NCBI RefSeq assembly: GCF_040227235.1
Contig: NZ_JBELNZ010000004.1
Span: 124,001-188,000, forward strand
Length of the DNA stretch: 64,000 bases
From: Parafrigoribacterium_A soli
GTDB lineage: Bacteria; Actinomycetota; Actinomycetes; Actinomycetales; Microbacteriaceae
Direction: 5' to 3'
In this document: positions 55,166-64,000 of the stretch, piece by piece
How positions within the stretch are numbered: position 1 is the first letter of the stretch
How the letters are laid out: each line of letters begins with the position of its first letter
Translations under genes and position numbers: made by a program
Notes under the pieces: generated by a model
Database searches by the model: none
What the model was told of the DNA's origin: nothing
The model's input: only the letters and a program-made list of their open reading frames with translations

Positions 55166-57211
55166 ATGCACGAAAGCCAGACCACACGGCCGCGCATACC
55201 GGCTGACAGGTGGAACACACTGCGCTCCCGTTATCTGGCCGCGACCGAGCCGCGAGCCAATGGTCTTCCCCGCTATCGTGTGCTGCTGAGCTTTCCCGCG
55301 CTATTGCTGATCTTCGGCGCGATCCTTGTGGGAATCGGCCTCAGTGGCACGTCATCGGGCGCGATGCACGACCTCATGTACACGAGCCACGATCCGCAGC
55401 TTATTGCTGGTCATCCGCAGCTCATCCGTTCCGATGAGTGGTACGTCACCACCGCCTGGTCGATCTCGCAAGTGCAGCTGGGCCTGCCGGAACGCAACTC
55501 TGTGATGCCGGGAGGGATGGATGCCGCCCTACCGCAAAACCTTCCCAGGCTCGACTGGTCTGTGGCCTTCCAACCTCAGCTCTGGGGTTACCTGATCATG
55601 GATGTCGGGCATGCCACCGCCTGGAAGTGGTGGATGCCCGCCCTCGCCTTGATGGCGGCCGCATTCTGCTTCCTCGTCACTTTGCTCCCGCGCCGACCGA
55701 TCCTCTCTGCGGCGCTGGCCGTCGGGTTCTTTTACAGCCCGTTCTTTCAGTGGTGGTTTCAGTCCGCGATGTTCTGGTCCGTCGCCTGGGCACTGACGAC
55801 CATGACGGCATTGATCTGGGCCATCAAAAGCGACTCATCGCGCTCCCGCTGGGGGTGGGCGACGGTTGTTGCCTTTCTGACCGCCGTGATGGCGATGGGC
55901 GTCTATGCGCCGTTCATCATTCCGGTCGTGCTGGTCGTCGCCTTCTTCTTCATCGGATATTTCGTCGAGCACAAGCAAAGCGGCTCAACGTGGCTCGAGC
56001 TCCTCAAGCGGGTCACGCCGCTGCTCTCGGGCGGAGTAGCGGGCGCTCTCGTCACCTTCGTCTGGCTCCAGTCCGAACGTGCGACCGTGGACAAATTTCT
56101 CTCAACCGCCTACCCCGGCGAGCGGCTCACTCCCACGGGCGCCAGCAACCTCCTCTCGCTGGTGCGCGCGATTGGCTCTTCATTTTCAGAGTCGCTCAGT
56201 CGAGGAGGCGGTTTTCTCGGCACTAATTCCTCCGAAGCCTCGACGTTCTTCTTCATCGGCGTGTTCATGTTGCCGATAGCCGGTTGGATCGTGTGGCGCG
56301 CCGCAAGGCAGCGCAAACCCCTGCCCTGGGCGCTTATCGGTTTATGCGCGGCGGTCGTGCTGTTCATTGCGTTCTTCTACGTACCAGGATGGGACTGGCT
56401 CGCCCACATTCTCTTCCTCGATCGCACGACCGAGGGGCGAACCCGCATCGGATTCGGACTCGCATCATTCGCCATTCTCGGATACATCATCCGATCGCTC
56501 GACTCGCACAAAGTCAAAGCGGGCATGGCGGTCACGGTCATCACGGCAGTGCTATTTCTCCTTTCGCAAACTGCTATCGCCGCGGCCATCGTCGTCGCGG
56601 CGGGCCCGGAGAAGCTCTGGCACGATTCCCCCCTGTGGTGGGCATACGCGGCGGTCTCAGCAGCAGCGATATTCTTCTTCTCCCGACGCCGCTTCGCGCT
56701 CGGTGCCGTCGCGTTTGCCCTGGTGACGGTGACGGCGACCATCGCCGTGAACCCGGTCTACCTCGGCGTTTTCGACCTGCGCACGACGCCGGTGGCCAAG
56801 AAGATCATGCAGGTGCAGAAGGCTGACCCGGGAACGTGGGTCGGCATGGGCGGCCCCGAGGTGACGGCACTACTGCTCGAAACGGGGACACATGCCCTCA
56901 ACGGCACCCAGGGCGCGCCGTCACAGAAGATGTGGCGCGAGATCGACCCCACGGGTTCATCCAATCTCGTATGGAATCGCCTTGCCGGGGTCAATTGGGG
57001 GCAGGGCACCGGTGAACCGACCATGACAAATCCCGCACCGGATCAGATCCTCGTGACCTTCGATGCCTGCTCGTCGTTCGCACAGAAGAATGTCGACTAC
57101 GTGCTCTCCGATCACCTCGACCTGAGCTCGCCGTGCCTGAGGAAGACAAAGAGTTTCGACCTTCCGGCCACCTCCCTCACGATCTACCGGGTGGTGCAAC
57201 GCACTCCCTGA
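55166..57211 (+). CDS. Large polytopic membrane protein (DUF7657-like)
   Basis: A 681-residue protein with about 12 membrane helices. After a first helix (about 42-62) comes a long extracellular loop with DPQLIAGHPQLIRSDEWYVTTAWSISQ and MPGGMDAALPQNLPRLDWSV. Helices then run from about 140 to 545, followed by a soluble extracellular C-terminal domain (DPGTWVGMGGPEVTALLLETGTHALNG). This arrangement resembles GT-C glycosyltransferases that use lipid-phosphate sugars, and I recall it as the DUF7654/DUF7657 group found in glycan loci. GGAG precedes the ATG. The genes that follow include a polyprenyl-P sugar synthase candidate, a plausible donor maker. Confidence 0.8.
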   Translation: MHESQTTRPRIPADRWNTLRSRYLAATEPRANGLPRYRVLLSFPALLLIFGAILVGIGLSGTSSGAMHDLMYTSHDPQLIAGHPQLIRSDEWYVTTAWSISQVQLGLPERNSVMPGGMDAALPQNLPRLDWSVAFQPQLWGYLIMDVGHATAWKWWMPALALMAAAFCFLVTLLPRRPILSAALAVGFFYSPFFQWWFQSAMFWSVAWALTTMTALIWAIKSDSSRSRWGWATVVAFLTAVMAMGVYAPFIIPVVLVVAFFFIGYFVEHKQSGSTWLELLKRVTPLLSGGVAGALVTFVWLQSERATVDKFLSTAYPGERLTPTGASNLLSLVRAIGSSFSESLSRGGGFLGTNSSEASTFFFIGVFMLPIAGWIVWRAARQRKPLPWALIGLCAAVVLFIAFFYVPGWDWLAHILFLDRTTEGRTRIGFGLASFAILGYIIRSLDSHKVKAGMAVTVITAVLFLLSQTAIAAAIVVAAGPEKLWHDSPLWWAYAAVSAAAIFFFSRRRFALGAVAFALVTVTATIAVNPVYLGVFDLRTTPVAKKIMQVQKADPGTWVGMGGPEVTALLLETGTHALNGTQGAPSQKMWREIDPTGSSNLVWNRLAGVNWGQGTGEPTMTNPAPDQILVTFDACSSFAQKNVDYVLSDHLDLSSPCLRKTKSFDLPATSLTIYRVVQRTP

Positions 57212-57249
57212 CCGTGGCGGTCGGGTAACGACGGGTAGGCTGGTCGATC

Positions 57250-58155
57250 GTGACGCTCGACATCATGATGCCCTTCTACGGACGTTTTGACCACTTTAAA
57301 GAAGCGGTGACGAGCGTTCTTGCGCAGAGTGACCCGGATTGGCGCCTGACGATCGTCGACGACGTCTACCCGGACACAGCGCCTGGCGAGTGGGCCAAGG
57401 CCATCGATGATCCCCGTGTGACGTACATCCGCAACGAGCAGAATCTTCGCCCAAGCCGCAATTACAACAAGTGCGTGAGTCTCACACAGTCCGAATTCGT
57501 CGTGATCATGGGTTGCGACGACGTCATGCTCCCCGGATATGTCTCGCGAGTGCATGAACTCATCCGGCAGTTTCCCGACGCCGACATTATTCAGCCCGGG
57601 GTGTCGACGATCGACGAGAATGGGGCACCCTCGCGCCCGCTCGCTGACGTGGTCAAGCGCCTCTACCGTTTCTCAGGCACGGGCGCCAGAAAGTTCAGTG
57701 GCGAGCCACTTGCGCTCAGCCTGCTGCGCGGGAACTGGACATACTTCCCTTCCCTTGTCTGGCGCACCTCCCAGCTCTCACGATTCACCTTCCGCACCGA
57801 CCTCGACGTTGTGCAGGACCTGGCCATGCTCATGGAGATCACCAAGGCCGGTGGCAGCCTCGTGCTCGACGACGACATAGTGTTCAACTATCGGCGCCAC
57901 TCCGGCAGCGTGTCGGCCCTGACAGCTCCGGACGGGTCAAAGTTCATGCAGGAACGCACCCTTTTCTATGCAGCAGCAGAGGCGTGCGATGCTCTGGGAT
58001 GGCACCGCGCGGCGCGGGCGGCGCGGCGCCATATCTCCTCGCGTCTCAACGCGCTCACGGAGTTGCCGAGCGCAATCGCCCACGGCACTCGAGCAGGGCA
58101 GCGAACGCTTCTGGAACACGTACTCAGACGCCCCTACAGTGAATCCAAGCCATAA
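57250..58155 (+). CDS. GT2-family glycosyltransferase
   Basis: A 301-residue GT-A enzyme starting at GTG 57250: MTLDIMMPFYGRFDHFKEAVTSVLAQ, WRLTIVDDVYPD, and the metal site VIMGCDDVMLPGYV. Later parts include NWTYFPSLVWRTSQL and FTFRTDLDVVQDLAMLMEI. There is no membrane helix. It lies 38 bases after the polytopic protein gene and 18 before the next GT2, suggesting one operon 55166-59279. Donor and acceptor are unknown. Confidence 0.87.
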   Translation: MTLDIMMPFYGRFDHFKEAVTSVLAQSDPDWRLTIVDDVYPDTAPGEWAKAIDDPRVTYIRNEQNLRPSRNYNKCVSLTQSEFVVIMGCDDVMLPGYVSRVHELIRQFPDADIIQPGVSTIDENGAPSRPLADVVKRLYRFSGTGARKFSGEPLALSLLRGNWTYFPSLVWRTSQLSRFTFRTDLDVVQDLAMLMEITKAGGSLVLDDDIVFNYRRHSGSVSALTAPDGSKFMQERTLFYAAAEACDALGWHRAARAARRHISSRLNALTELPSAIAHGTRAGQRTLLEHVLRRPYSESKP

Positions 58156-58173
58156 GGGTCACTCGATAAGATC

Positions 58174-58914
58174 ATGATTGTGCCCAACATGCGTAACCAG
58201 ACGCTCATTGTGATGCCGGCCTTCAACGAAGAAGCATCGGTCGGCGACGTCGTGCGTGAAGTTTTCGCGAAGCTCTCCGGTGTTGACGTGCTCGTTGTAG
58301 ACGATGGATCGAAGGATGCGACGAGCCGGGTCGCCCGCGATGCCGGCGCACACGTTGCAAGGCTTGCGTACAATCTCGGCGTGGGCGGCGCGATGCGATT
58401 GGGCTTCCGCTACGCGCTCGAGAACGGCTATGACAATGTCATCCAGATCGACGCCGATGGCCAGCACGACCCGGCAGGAGTTCCCGAGCTTCTTGAGGCG
58501 CTCGGTGAAGCAGACCTCGTACTGGGAGCCCGTTTCGCCGGCGAAGGCGAGTACGCAGTTCGCGGGCCGCGCCGCTGGGCAATGGTTGTGCTGAGCAAGA
58601 TCCTGAGTCGCAGCTCCGGGACGGATCTCACCGACACCACATCGGGGTTTCGCGCCTCGGGTCCACGAGCCGTCGCCGTCTTCGCGGAGCACTATCCCGC
58701 CGAGTATCTCGGAGACACCATCGAAACCCTGGTCATCGCATCCCGGTGCGGATTGGTTATTAAGCAGGTTCCCGTGGCCATGCGGTTGCGCGCGGCGGGC
58801 GTACCGTCGCACAACCCTTTCAAGTCGGCCGCCTATCTTGGTCGCGCGGTGCTGGCGCTCACCTTCGCGTTCATCCGGCCAGCAACGGCATACCGGGTTG
58901 GGGGTGCCTCATGA
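58174..58914 (+). CDS. DPM1-like GT2 (polyprenyl-phosphate sugar synthase type)
   Basis: A 246-residue enzyme: TLIVMPAFNEEASVGDVVREVF, VLVVDDGSKDATSRVARD, NLGVGGAMRLGFRYALENGYDNVIQIDADGQHDP (DxD metal site), and TTSGFRASGPRAV. It resembles dolichyl-phosphate mannose synthase and would load a sugar on polyprenyl phosphate for use outside the membrane. The start is either ATG 58174 or the ATG five codons later. Its stop overlaps the DUF2304 start (ATGA), a frequent pairing. Confidence 0.9.
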   Translation: MIVPNMRNQTLIVMPAFNEEASVGDVVREVFAKLSGVDVLVVDDGSKDATSRVARDAGAHVARLAYNLGVGGAMRLGFRYALENGYDNVIQIDADGQHDPAGVPELLEALGEADLVLGARFAGEGEYAVRGPRRWAMVVLSKILSRSSGTDLTDTTSGFRASGPRAVAVFAEHYPAEYLGDTIETLVIASRCGLVIKQVPVAMRLRAAGVPSHNPFKSAAYLGRAVLALTFAFIRPATAYRVGGAS

Positions 58915-59279
58915 CGATCACCAGCTACGTCTTCGGGATAGTCTCCGCGCTTGTGGTGCTCGCCATCGTGATCGAGTTGCTGCGGCGTAGAAGTCTGCGC
59001 GAGCGCCACGCGATCTGGTGGCTGGTCGCCGGGATCTTCACGCTGATTGCCGGAATCTTCCCGGCGACCCTGACCTGGGCGGCGAACCTCATCGGCATCG
59101 AGGTGCCGATCAACCTGGTCTTCTTCGTGAGCATCGCCATCCTGTTCCTGGTCTGTCTCCAGCACAGCTCAGAGCTGACTCAGCTGGAGAGCAAGACGAG
59201 AGCGCTGGCCGAGCGTCTCGCGCTGCTCGAACTCAAGCTCACTGAGCAGGAGCCTCACAGCTCGATCGACGAATCCTGA
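58911..59279 (+). CDS. DUF2304 membrane protein
   Basis: A 122-residue protein with three helices (about 4-24, 35-55 and 68-87) and a C-terminal coiled coil (SSELTQLESKTRALAERLALLELKL). DUF2304 genes are standard partners of DPM1-like GT2 genes, probably anchoring the synthase or helping move its lipid product. It overlaps the GT2 stop by four bases, and its 3' end overlaps the convergent flippase by 25 bases. Confidence 0.9.
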   Translation: MTITSYVFGIVSALVVLAIVIELLRRRSLRERHAIWWLVAGIFTLIAGIFPATLTWAANLIGIEVPINLVFFVSIAILFLVCLQHSSELTQLESKTRALAERLALLELKLTEQEPHSSIDES

Positions 59280-60520
59280 GTTTCGTCGACGGGCTCCGCG
59301 CGTGAGGCGACCAGCCACGAGAGATGAACCAGCAGGCCCGCGACCGGGCCGATCAGCAGCGCGAGGGTCACTCGCGGGAGAAAATCGATCGGCGTGATCA
59401 TCAGCCCGATCGTGAGCAACGCCGCAGCGACCCAACCCAGAGAATAGACGCGGTGCTGTCCCCGCGCGAGAACAGCGGGCCCAGTGACAAACAGGGCACC
59501 GACGAGAGCGGATGACGCAACCAGCACCGCAATGAGCCCGCCGCCGAGCGCAAAGGGCTTGCCGGACACCCACTCGAACACCGCGGGCCCGAGCCACCAT
59601 CCAAGGGCACCGAGCACTGCGCCACCGGCCACGATAAGCCCAAGGATCCCGAGGAAGAACCTCCACCACCCGCTGCGATGGTGACGAAAGTGCACGACGA
59701 AGTAGCTCTGCAGCGACATCGCGGTGACAATGAGGGGGGCCCTCGTCAGGGTGATGGTAAAGATCAGCTGGCCCATCAGCACAGCGGACTCGCCCCGAGA
59801 GGTGACGCCGAGGAGCATGGGAAAACCGCTGACCAACACGGCGGTCGCCATGGAGGCGAGTACGGTTCTCGCGGAGTTCCAACTGAGCGTGCGATAGCTC
59901 GTATCCAGCTCGGACCTGCCCACGATTCCCGCACGGATGAACGGCCAGAGCACCACGAGCGTCAGCGGGAAGGGCACGGCCACGACCCAGGCGAGCGCGA
60001 CGACGTTCTGCGTGAAGATCAGGACGATCATCACGAACCCGAATCGCATCAGGCCGTCGACCACGATCATCAAGAAGAGCGACGACCACCGCCTCACGCC
60101 ATAGAGCGAGCCGGCCAGCACCGCCACCAGTACGTATCCCCCGGCCCCGACGGCGAGCGGCCAGACGAGTGCCCATCCCTCGGCGGGAAACACCGAATCG
60201 ACCCAGAGCGGCGCGCTGCAGACTATTGCCGCAACGATGACCGCCGCGGCCACGAGGGCAAAATTCCGAGCACTGGCCGAATGCGTAGTGCGCAGGGAAC
60301 CGATCGGACTGGTCGCCCGCGTGATCTCTTGCTGCACGCCGGAGCTCGCGCCGATAACGAGATACAGCGTGGCCCAGAAGATCGCAAACACGGCATAGGC
60401 CGCGGGTCCGATGAAGCGGTAGACGACCAGCGTGACGAGGTATCCGGCAATGCCAGCAACGACCGTGGCAGCAAGAATCAGCAGAGCTCCGTTAGAGCTC
60501 CACCTGCGCGCTCTCGACAC
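59255..60520 (-). CDS. Second flippase-like (MOP/Wzx) membrane protein
   Basis: About 421 residues and 12 helices: NGALLILAATVVAGIAGYLVTLVVYRFIGPAAYAVFAIFW opens the protein in the usual Wzx manner. The C-terminal tail is acidic. I prefer GTG 60518-60520 (VSRARRWSSNG), which has AGGA six bases upstream just after the epimerase stop; the open frame extends 24 codons more. It forms an operon with the epimerase and differs strongly from the Wzx at 39818, pointing to a separate export route. Confidence 0.82.
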   Translation of the reverse strand: MSRARRWSSNGALLILAATVVAGIAGYLVTLVVYRFIGPAAYAVFAIFWATLYLVIGASSGVQQEITRATSPIGSLRTTHSASARNFALVAAAVIVAAIVCSAPLWVDSVFPAEGWALVWPLAVGAGGYVLVAVLAGSLYGVRRWSSLFLMIVVDGLMRFGFVMIVLIFTQNVVALAWVVAVPFPLTLVVLWPFIRAGIVGRSELDTSYRTLSWNSARTVLASMATAVLVSGFPMLLGVTSRGESAVLMGQLIFTITLTRAPLIVTAMSLQSYFVVHFRHHRSGWWRFFLGILGLIVAGGAVLGALGWWLGPAVFEWVSGKPFALGGGLIAVLVASSALVGALFVTGPAVLARGQHRVYSLGWVAAALLTIGLMITPIDFLPRVTLALLIGPVAGLLVHLSWLVASRAEPVDETQDSSIEL

Positions 60521-60522
60521 CG

Positions 60523-61590
60523 CTAGTCCTGCGATGCGATCCACTCCTGGAGCGCGGCAATGCCGTGCTCGACATCCCACGACGGCTCCCAATCAAGCGT
60601 TGCCACCGTGCGCGTGATGTCACACTCCGCATGCCGCACATCGCCATCACGGTACGCACCGGTGATGTGGGGGGCCGGCGCGTCGTGATACTTCGCGATC
60701 TGACCGGCGAGCTCCATGATCGTCGTGCCGACGCCGGAGCCGACGTCGAAACGGGTCACGTCGCCCTTGGGGGCGTCAACGATCACCGCGGCGAGCGCCT
60801 TGGCGATATCGGTGATGTAGACGAAGTCACGCGTGATGCGGCCATCTTCGTAAACCGGGATCGACTTGCCCTCGCGCGCCCACTGCGAAAACAGGGACAC
60901 GATGCCCGTGTAGGAGTTGATCAGTGACTGGCCGGGGCCGTACACGTTCTGGAAGCGCAGGATCGTCAGCTGAGCATCATGCGAGCTGGTCCAGGACGAG
61001 AGGATGTTCTCCTGCGCGAGCTTGGTAGCTCCGTAGACGCTCGTGGGCGCCGGCCAGGTGCGGGCCGCTTCACTCGGCAGGGGAACGGCACCTTCGAAGT
61101 CCCATTGCGCGCGCTCGAACTGGCTGTGTGAGCGCTGGCCGGGGAGGAACGTTGAACCGTCCGCATGCTGCCATTCGCCCTCGCCGTAGACTGCGCGACT
61201 GCTGCTCAGAACAAAGCGCGGAGGAATGTGGCCCACCCTACCGAACGCATCGAGCATCTCGGTGGTACCGACCACGTTGACCTGAGCGTGCCGAGTGGCC
61301 TCATGGAGCGACTGCGCCGTTCCCGTCTCCGCCGCGAGATGCACGACCAGGTCCGGGCGAACGTCGCTGAGCAGAGCGTCCCAGACCGCAGCATCCGTCA
61401 CATCGCCCACGACGAGTTCCGCGGCCTCGTGGAGGTCGGCTGGCCGGCCCCGGGAAGGATGAACCTGCGGGTGAAGGTTGTCGAGTACCACCCATCGTTC
61501 AGCGCGAGAGGCGAGCTCACTCGAGAGAGCGCAGCCGATGAAGCCTGCTCCGCCGGTCACCAAAACGGTTCCGATAGCTGATCCTGACAC
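60523..61590 (-). CDS. NAD-dependent nucleotide-sugar epimerase/dehydratase
   Basis: About 355 residues of extended SDR: GTVLVTGGAGFIGCALSSELAS, VVHLAAETGTAQSLHEATRH, LSSSRAVYGEG, TSVYGATKLAQENIL (YxxxK), RFQNVYGPGQSL and DFVYITDIAKAL. GTG 61588-61590 (VSGSAIGTVLV) has GGAGAAGGA upstream. The Gln in NVYGPGQ and the insert around residue 150 recall dTDP-L-rhamnose 4-epimerases, but the substrate is not certain. It precedes the second flippase with only a 2-base gap. Confidence 0.85.
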   Translation of the reverse strand: MSGSAIGTVLVTGGAGFIGCALSSELASRAERWVVLDNLHPQVHPSRGRPADLHEAAELVVGDVTDAAVWDALLSDVRPDLVVHLAAETGTAQSLHEATRHAQVNVVGTTEMLDAFGRVGHIPPRFVLSSSRAVYGEGEWQHADGSTFLPGQRSHSQFERAQWDFEGAVPLPSEAARTWPAPTSVYGATKLAQENILSSWTSSHDAQLTILRFQNVYGPGQSLINSYTGIVSLFSQWAREGKSIPVYEDGRITRDFVYITDIAKALAAVIVDAPKGDVTRFDVGSGVGTTIMELAGQIAKYHDAPAPHITGAYRDGDVRHAECDITRTVATLDWEPSWDVEHGIAALQEWIASQD

Positions 61591-61654
61591 GAACGTCCTT
61601 CTCCTCAAGCGCCTTTCACGGCGCATCCGACTTTATACAACGGCACACGTGCCC

Positions 61655-62917
61655 CTACTCGGAAGTAGAGGCAGCACGCTCCTGCCCGCGGTCACGGCCG
61701 CGACCACGCGCAATGAGAGCCCGCGACCGGTCATACCAGAAGCGAAGTCCCTTGCCCGGGCCGAAGTCCTTGAGCGCAAGCGCCCATTTCTCCAGGCCGT
61801 GCCAGCTCAGCCACGCGCAGCCCACGGTGATGGCGAGACAGACCAGAACCCAGGGAACATACCCCCAGCGGTTCCACCCGAGGAAAGCGGTGAACTGCTC
61901 CACGAGGAACCCATACACATAGATGCCATAGGAGTAGTCGTTTTTGGCGCCTATCCACTGGAACGAACGAGGCAGCGCTGCGGCAAGCCACATCACGAAG
62001 TACGCGATTGCCGGATACCCGAGGATGTCCAGTCCGCCATAGCGCAGCGTCACCAGAACGACGACGGCCGAGAGCGCAGCCAACCGTGCATCGAGCGGCA
62101 CCTTGTGCGAGTACAGCGCCAGGCACGCGCCGAATAGGAAGATCAGTGGCAGGCTCACCCGATACGGGTCTGCGAAGTACGGGAATATCTGCCCGGGAGC
62201 ACCGGGGACGATCTTCGAGGCGACCTGGAGCAAGAAATAGAACGCCGTGACGACCGGCACCAGGATGCGCGCACGCTTCAGCACCCCGAAGATGACGAAC
62301 ACCCAGATGATGAGATAGCTACCCCACTCATAGGCGAGTGTCCATAGCGACCCGTTGAACACGGAGCCGGCACCGGAGAGGCCATAGGGAGTCGTTGTCT
62401 GGAAGATGTCGTAGATGCTGTAGGTGCCTACGGTGAGCTTCCAGTTGGCGACAAAGTAATGCAGGGGGCCGCCGACCCCCGGACCGAAGTAGTCGCCGAG
62501 GTTGCGGCCCATAATAAGCCAGGCCGCGGGTCCCACGATGAGCGCGGCGACCAGCAGCACGAGCCAGAAAGCCGGGAAGATGCGCAGGAACCGTCTCCAG
62601 ATGAACTGGAGCGCATCTGCGCCGGTTCCACTCTTGGTGATGAGGTAACCACTGATGGCGAAGAATCCAAGAACGGCCATGCCGCCCAGGTTTTGCTGAT
62701 GCCTGACCAGAGTGACGAACGGATCTTCGCCCCATCCGCCCAACGGGAACGCATGGGAAAAGATGACCGCCGCAGCGAGAACAAGACGAATGACCCCAAA
62801 GGAGTTCTGATGGCCGGCCAGGCCATCCTTGAGGCTAAGCCGCGGCTGCGCGGAAAGTGCCGCTGTGTCACGCGGCGGCGGTTGGTTTTCTGCCCGGGTT
62901 GCGGTTGAGCTGGTCAT
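61655..62917 (-). CDS. Acyltransferase-3-family membrane protein
   Basis: About 420 residues with ten helices: HQNSFGVIRLVLAAAVIFSHAFPLGG holds the family His, then GFFAISGYLITKSG, FIWRRFLRIFPAFWLVLL (the Arg-rich block) and NGSLWTLAYEWGSYL. This is the OafA/ExoZ type that adds acetyl or similar groups to surface sugars. The C-terminal tail is Arg-rich. ATG 62915-62917 (MTSSTATRAENQ) is chosen as the first start with protein-like sequence after it. Confidence 0.9.
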   Translation of the reverse strand: MTSSTATRAENQPPPRDTAALSAQPRLSLKDGLAGHQNSFGVIRLVLAAAVIFSHAFPLGGWGEDPFVTLVRHQQNLGGMAVLGFFAISGYLITKSGTGADALQFIWRRFLRIFPAFWLVLLVAALIVGPAAWLIMGRNLGDYFGPGVGGPLHYFVANWKLTVGTYSIYDIFQTTTPYGLSGAGSVFNGSLWTLAYEWGSYLIIWVFVIFGVLKRARILVPVVTAFYFLLQVASKIVPGAPGQIFPYFADPYRVSLPLIFLFGACLALYSHKVPLDARLAALSAVVVLVTLRYGGLDILGYPAIAYFVMWLAAALPRSFQWIGAKNDYSYGIYVYGFLVEQFTAFLGWNRWGYVPWVLVCLAITVGCAWLSWHGLEKWALALKDFGPGKGLRFWYDRSRALIARGRGRDRGQERAASTSE

Positions 62918-63062
62918 GACGCAGGGGTCGCACTCTCTGATCGTGGTAATAGGAACTCTAAGGGACTGGCCCTCAAAGCCGTCGCAGCACACATCCCCGC
63001 AAACTCAGTCGCTCGTCGGCCCTCTCGGCGCCGGTCATCACGCCGGTCCTCAGCGTTGGGCA

Positions 63063-64000
63063 TCAACGACGCCGAAGGCGATTGCGTACTTTCCCCAACA
63101 CAACCCGCGGACCGCCGTTGCTCAGGTAGTGCCGCACGAGGCGCAGATTATGACGGAATCCGTAAGGCTTACGCCGTTTCTTGCGCGCAAGGACGGTCGC
63201 GTTGATGTCCTGCGTGGCCAGGCGGCGTTCTACGAGGTCAGCGGCGCGGTGCGGGTGACGCACGAACTCGACCAGAGGAGCAAGCGTCCGCTCCCATAAG
63301 AAAACCTCGCGCACCCGATGAATGTTGGCCCGGCTCGCCGCAATGAACTCGTCGTCGAAGAGGATTCGCTCAAGCGCCTTCGCGAGCGCCTCCACATCGC
63401 CGGACGGTACGACCACGCCGAGGCCCTCGGCCTCTACCAGCTCGGCAAAGCTGTCACCCTCGGTGACAACCATGGGCAATTCCGCCCAAAGGTAGTCAAG
63501 GATGCGGGTGCGGAAGGAGAAGGTGGTCTCGACGTGGGTGAAGTGCGTGCTGACCCCGGCATCCGCCTCGGTCAAGAAGTTCTCACGGTCGGCGTAGTCG
63601 ACCCAGGACGCATTGAAAAAGACCGTGGTGTCGAGCGCTCCGAGTTCCGCGGCCAGTGCACGCGACTCGCTCACGATCGCCATCTCCGGAACCCCAGGGT
63701 GGGGATGCTTCGTGCCTTGAAAGAACAGGCGCACGTTCGGATGCCGCTCCGAGAGCATTGCAACGGCGCGAATCAGTCCCTTGGGGTCGAACCAGCTGTA
63801 AAGTCCCCCTGACCACAGCAAGACCTTGTCATCCGCCGCAATTCCAGGAAGCACGCCCTTCAGCACAGCCTTGCGATGCGCCGGCGGCGTGCTGTCGAGG
63901 CCGAATGGCACGATGTCGATCAGCCCGCTGAGGTCGGTATCGTTCTCATAGTTGGCGGGGTTGATCCGCCCGAGCGCCGCAAGCTGACCCAGATAAAACA
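63063..64000 (-). CDS. GT4 glycosyltransferase (5' end beyond window)
   Basis: At least 312 residues of the C-terminal part of a GT-B enzyme; the frame is open to base 64000, reading FYLGQLAALGRINPANYEND just before VPFGLDSTPPAHRK. The donor domain has LLWSGGLYSWFDPKGLIRAV, VRLFFQGTKHPHPG, TFSFRTRILDYLWAELPMVV (in place of the usual E-x7-E) and GLGVVVPSGDVEAL. The tail is basic (ARKKRRKPYGFRHN), perhaps for membrane contact. It belongs to the same right-hand glycan cluster. Confidence 0.88.
   Translation of the reverse strand, partial: FYLGQLAALGRINPANYENDTDLSGLIDIVPFGLDSTPPAHRKAVLKGVLPGIAADDKVLLWSGGLYSWFDPKGLIRAVAMLSERHPNVRLFFQGTKHPHPGVPEMAIVSESRALAAELGALDTTVFFNASWVDYADRENFLTEADAGVSTHFTHVETTFSFRTRILDYLWAELPMVVTEGDSFAELVEAEGLGVVVPSGDVEALAKALERILFDDEFIAASRANIHRVREVFLWERTLAPLVEFVRHPHRAADLVERRLATQDINATVLARKKRRKPYGFRHNLRLVRHYLSNGGPRVVLGKVRNRLRRR

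Overview
The window is high-GC DNA from an actinomycete, most probably a member of the Microbacteriaceae. The evidence is mtrA-mtrB-lpqB, a WhiB2-type protein, a PdtaS-type kinase, DUF3499, DUF5719, Rv3235-family and long HPF genes, frequent GTG starts, and many four-base start/stop overlaps. The left half follows the order of a conserved actinobacterial block that I know from Mycobacterium tuberculosis as roughly Rv3220c to Rv3260c: pdtaS, Rv3235-like, secA, hpf, comF, lpqB, mtrB, mtrA, ahcY, manB, DUF3499, metallopeptidase-like, whiB2.

Left part (1-36.5 kb), housekeeping and envelope control. A PdtaS-type kinase (cut by the window edge) is followed by an orphan CpaE/CpaB-like pair that diverges from a small HTH gene. 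SecA comes next, then a comF frame that runs without a stop into hpf. The mtrA-mtrB-lpqB operon diverges from a five-gene membrane/MoxR operon (TM protein, DUF4129, DUF4350, MoxR, DUF58). That operon plus spoIIM/RDD matches M. tuberculosis Rv3689-Rv3695, but here a Fur-family/catalase pair sits inside it. Then come ahcY, manB-DUF3499, a zincin-like protein, a giant GT2/membrane protein with DUF5719, whiB2, and the sugar-supply operon DUF4012-manA-galE.

Right part (36.5-64 kb), surface glycan genes. A tightly overlapping minus-strand operon runs from 49.8 to 39.8 kb. It encodes a complete UDP-N,N'-diacetylbacillosamine pathway with its phosphoglycosyl transferase (PglF, PglE, PglC, PglD-like), a GT4 transferase, the three UDP-N-acetyl-L-fucosamine enzymes (CapE, CapF, CapG-like) and a Wzx flippase. 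A plus-strand GT4 and a Wzy-like polymerase, in visibly lower-GC DNA, meet it tail to tail. Beyond it lie two tandem O-antigen-ligase-type membrane proteins, gmd, more glycosyltransferases, a GT2-DUF2304 pair, a second flippase, an NAD-dependent sugar epimerase, an acyltransferase and a truncated GT4. Together these predict a lipid-linked surface polysaccharide or glycoprotein glycan built on diNAcBac and L-FucNAc, fed by manA, manB, galE and gmd.

I see no rRNA, tRNA, CRISPR array or intact insertion sequence. Functional calls come from reading motifs and gene order; no database search was run.
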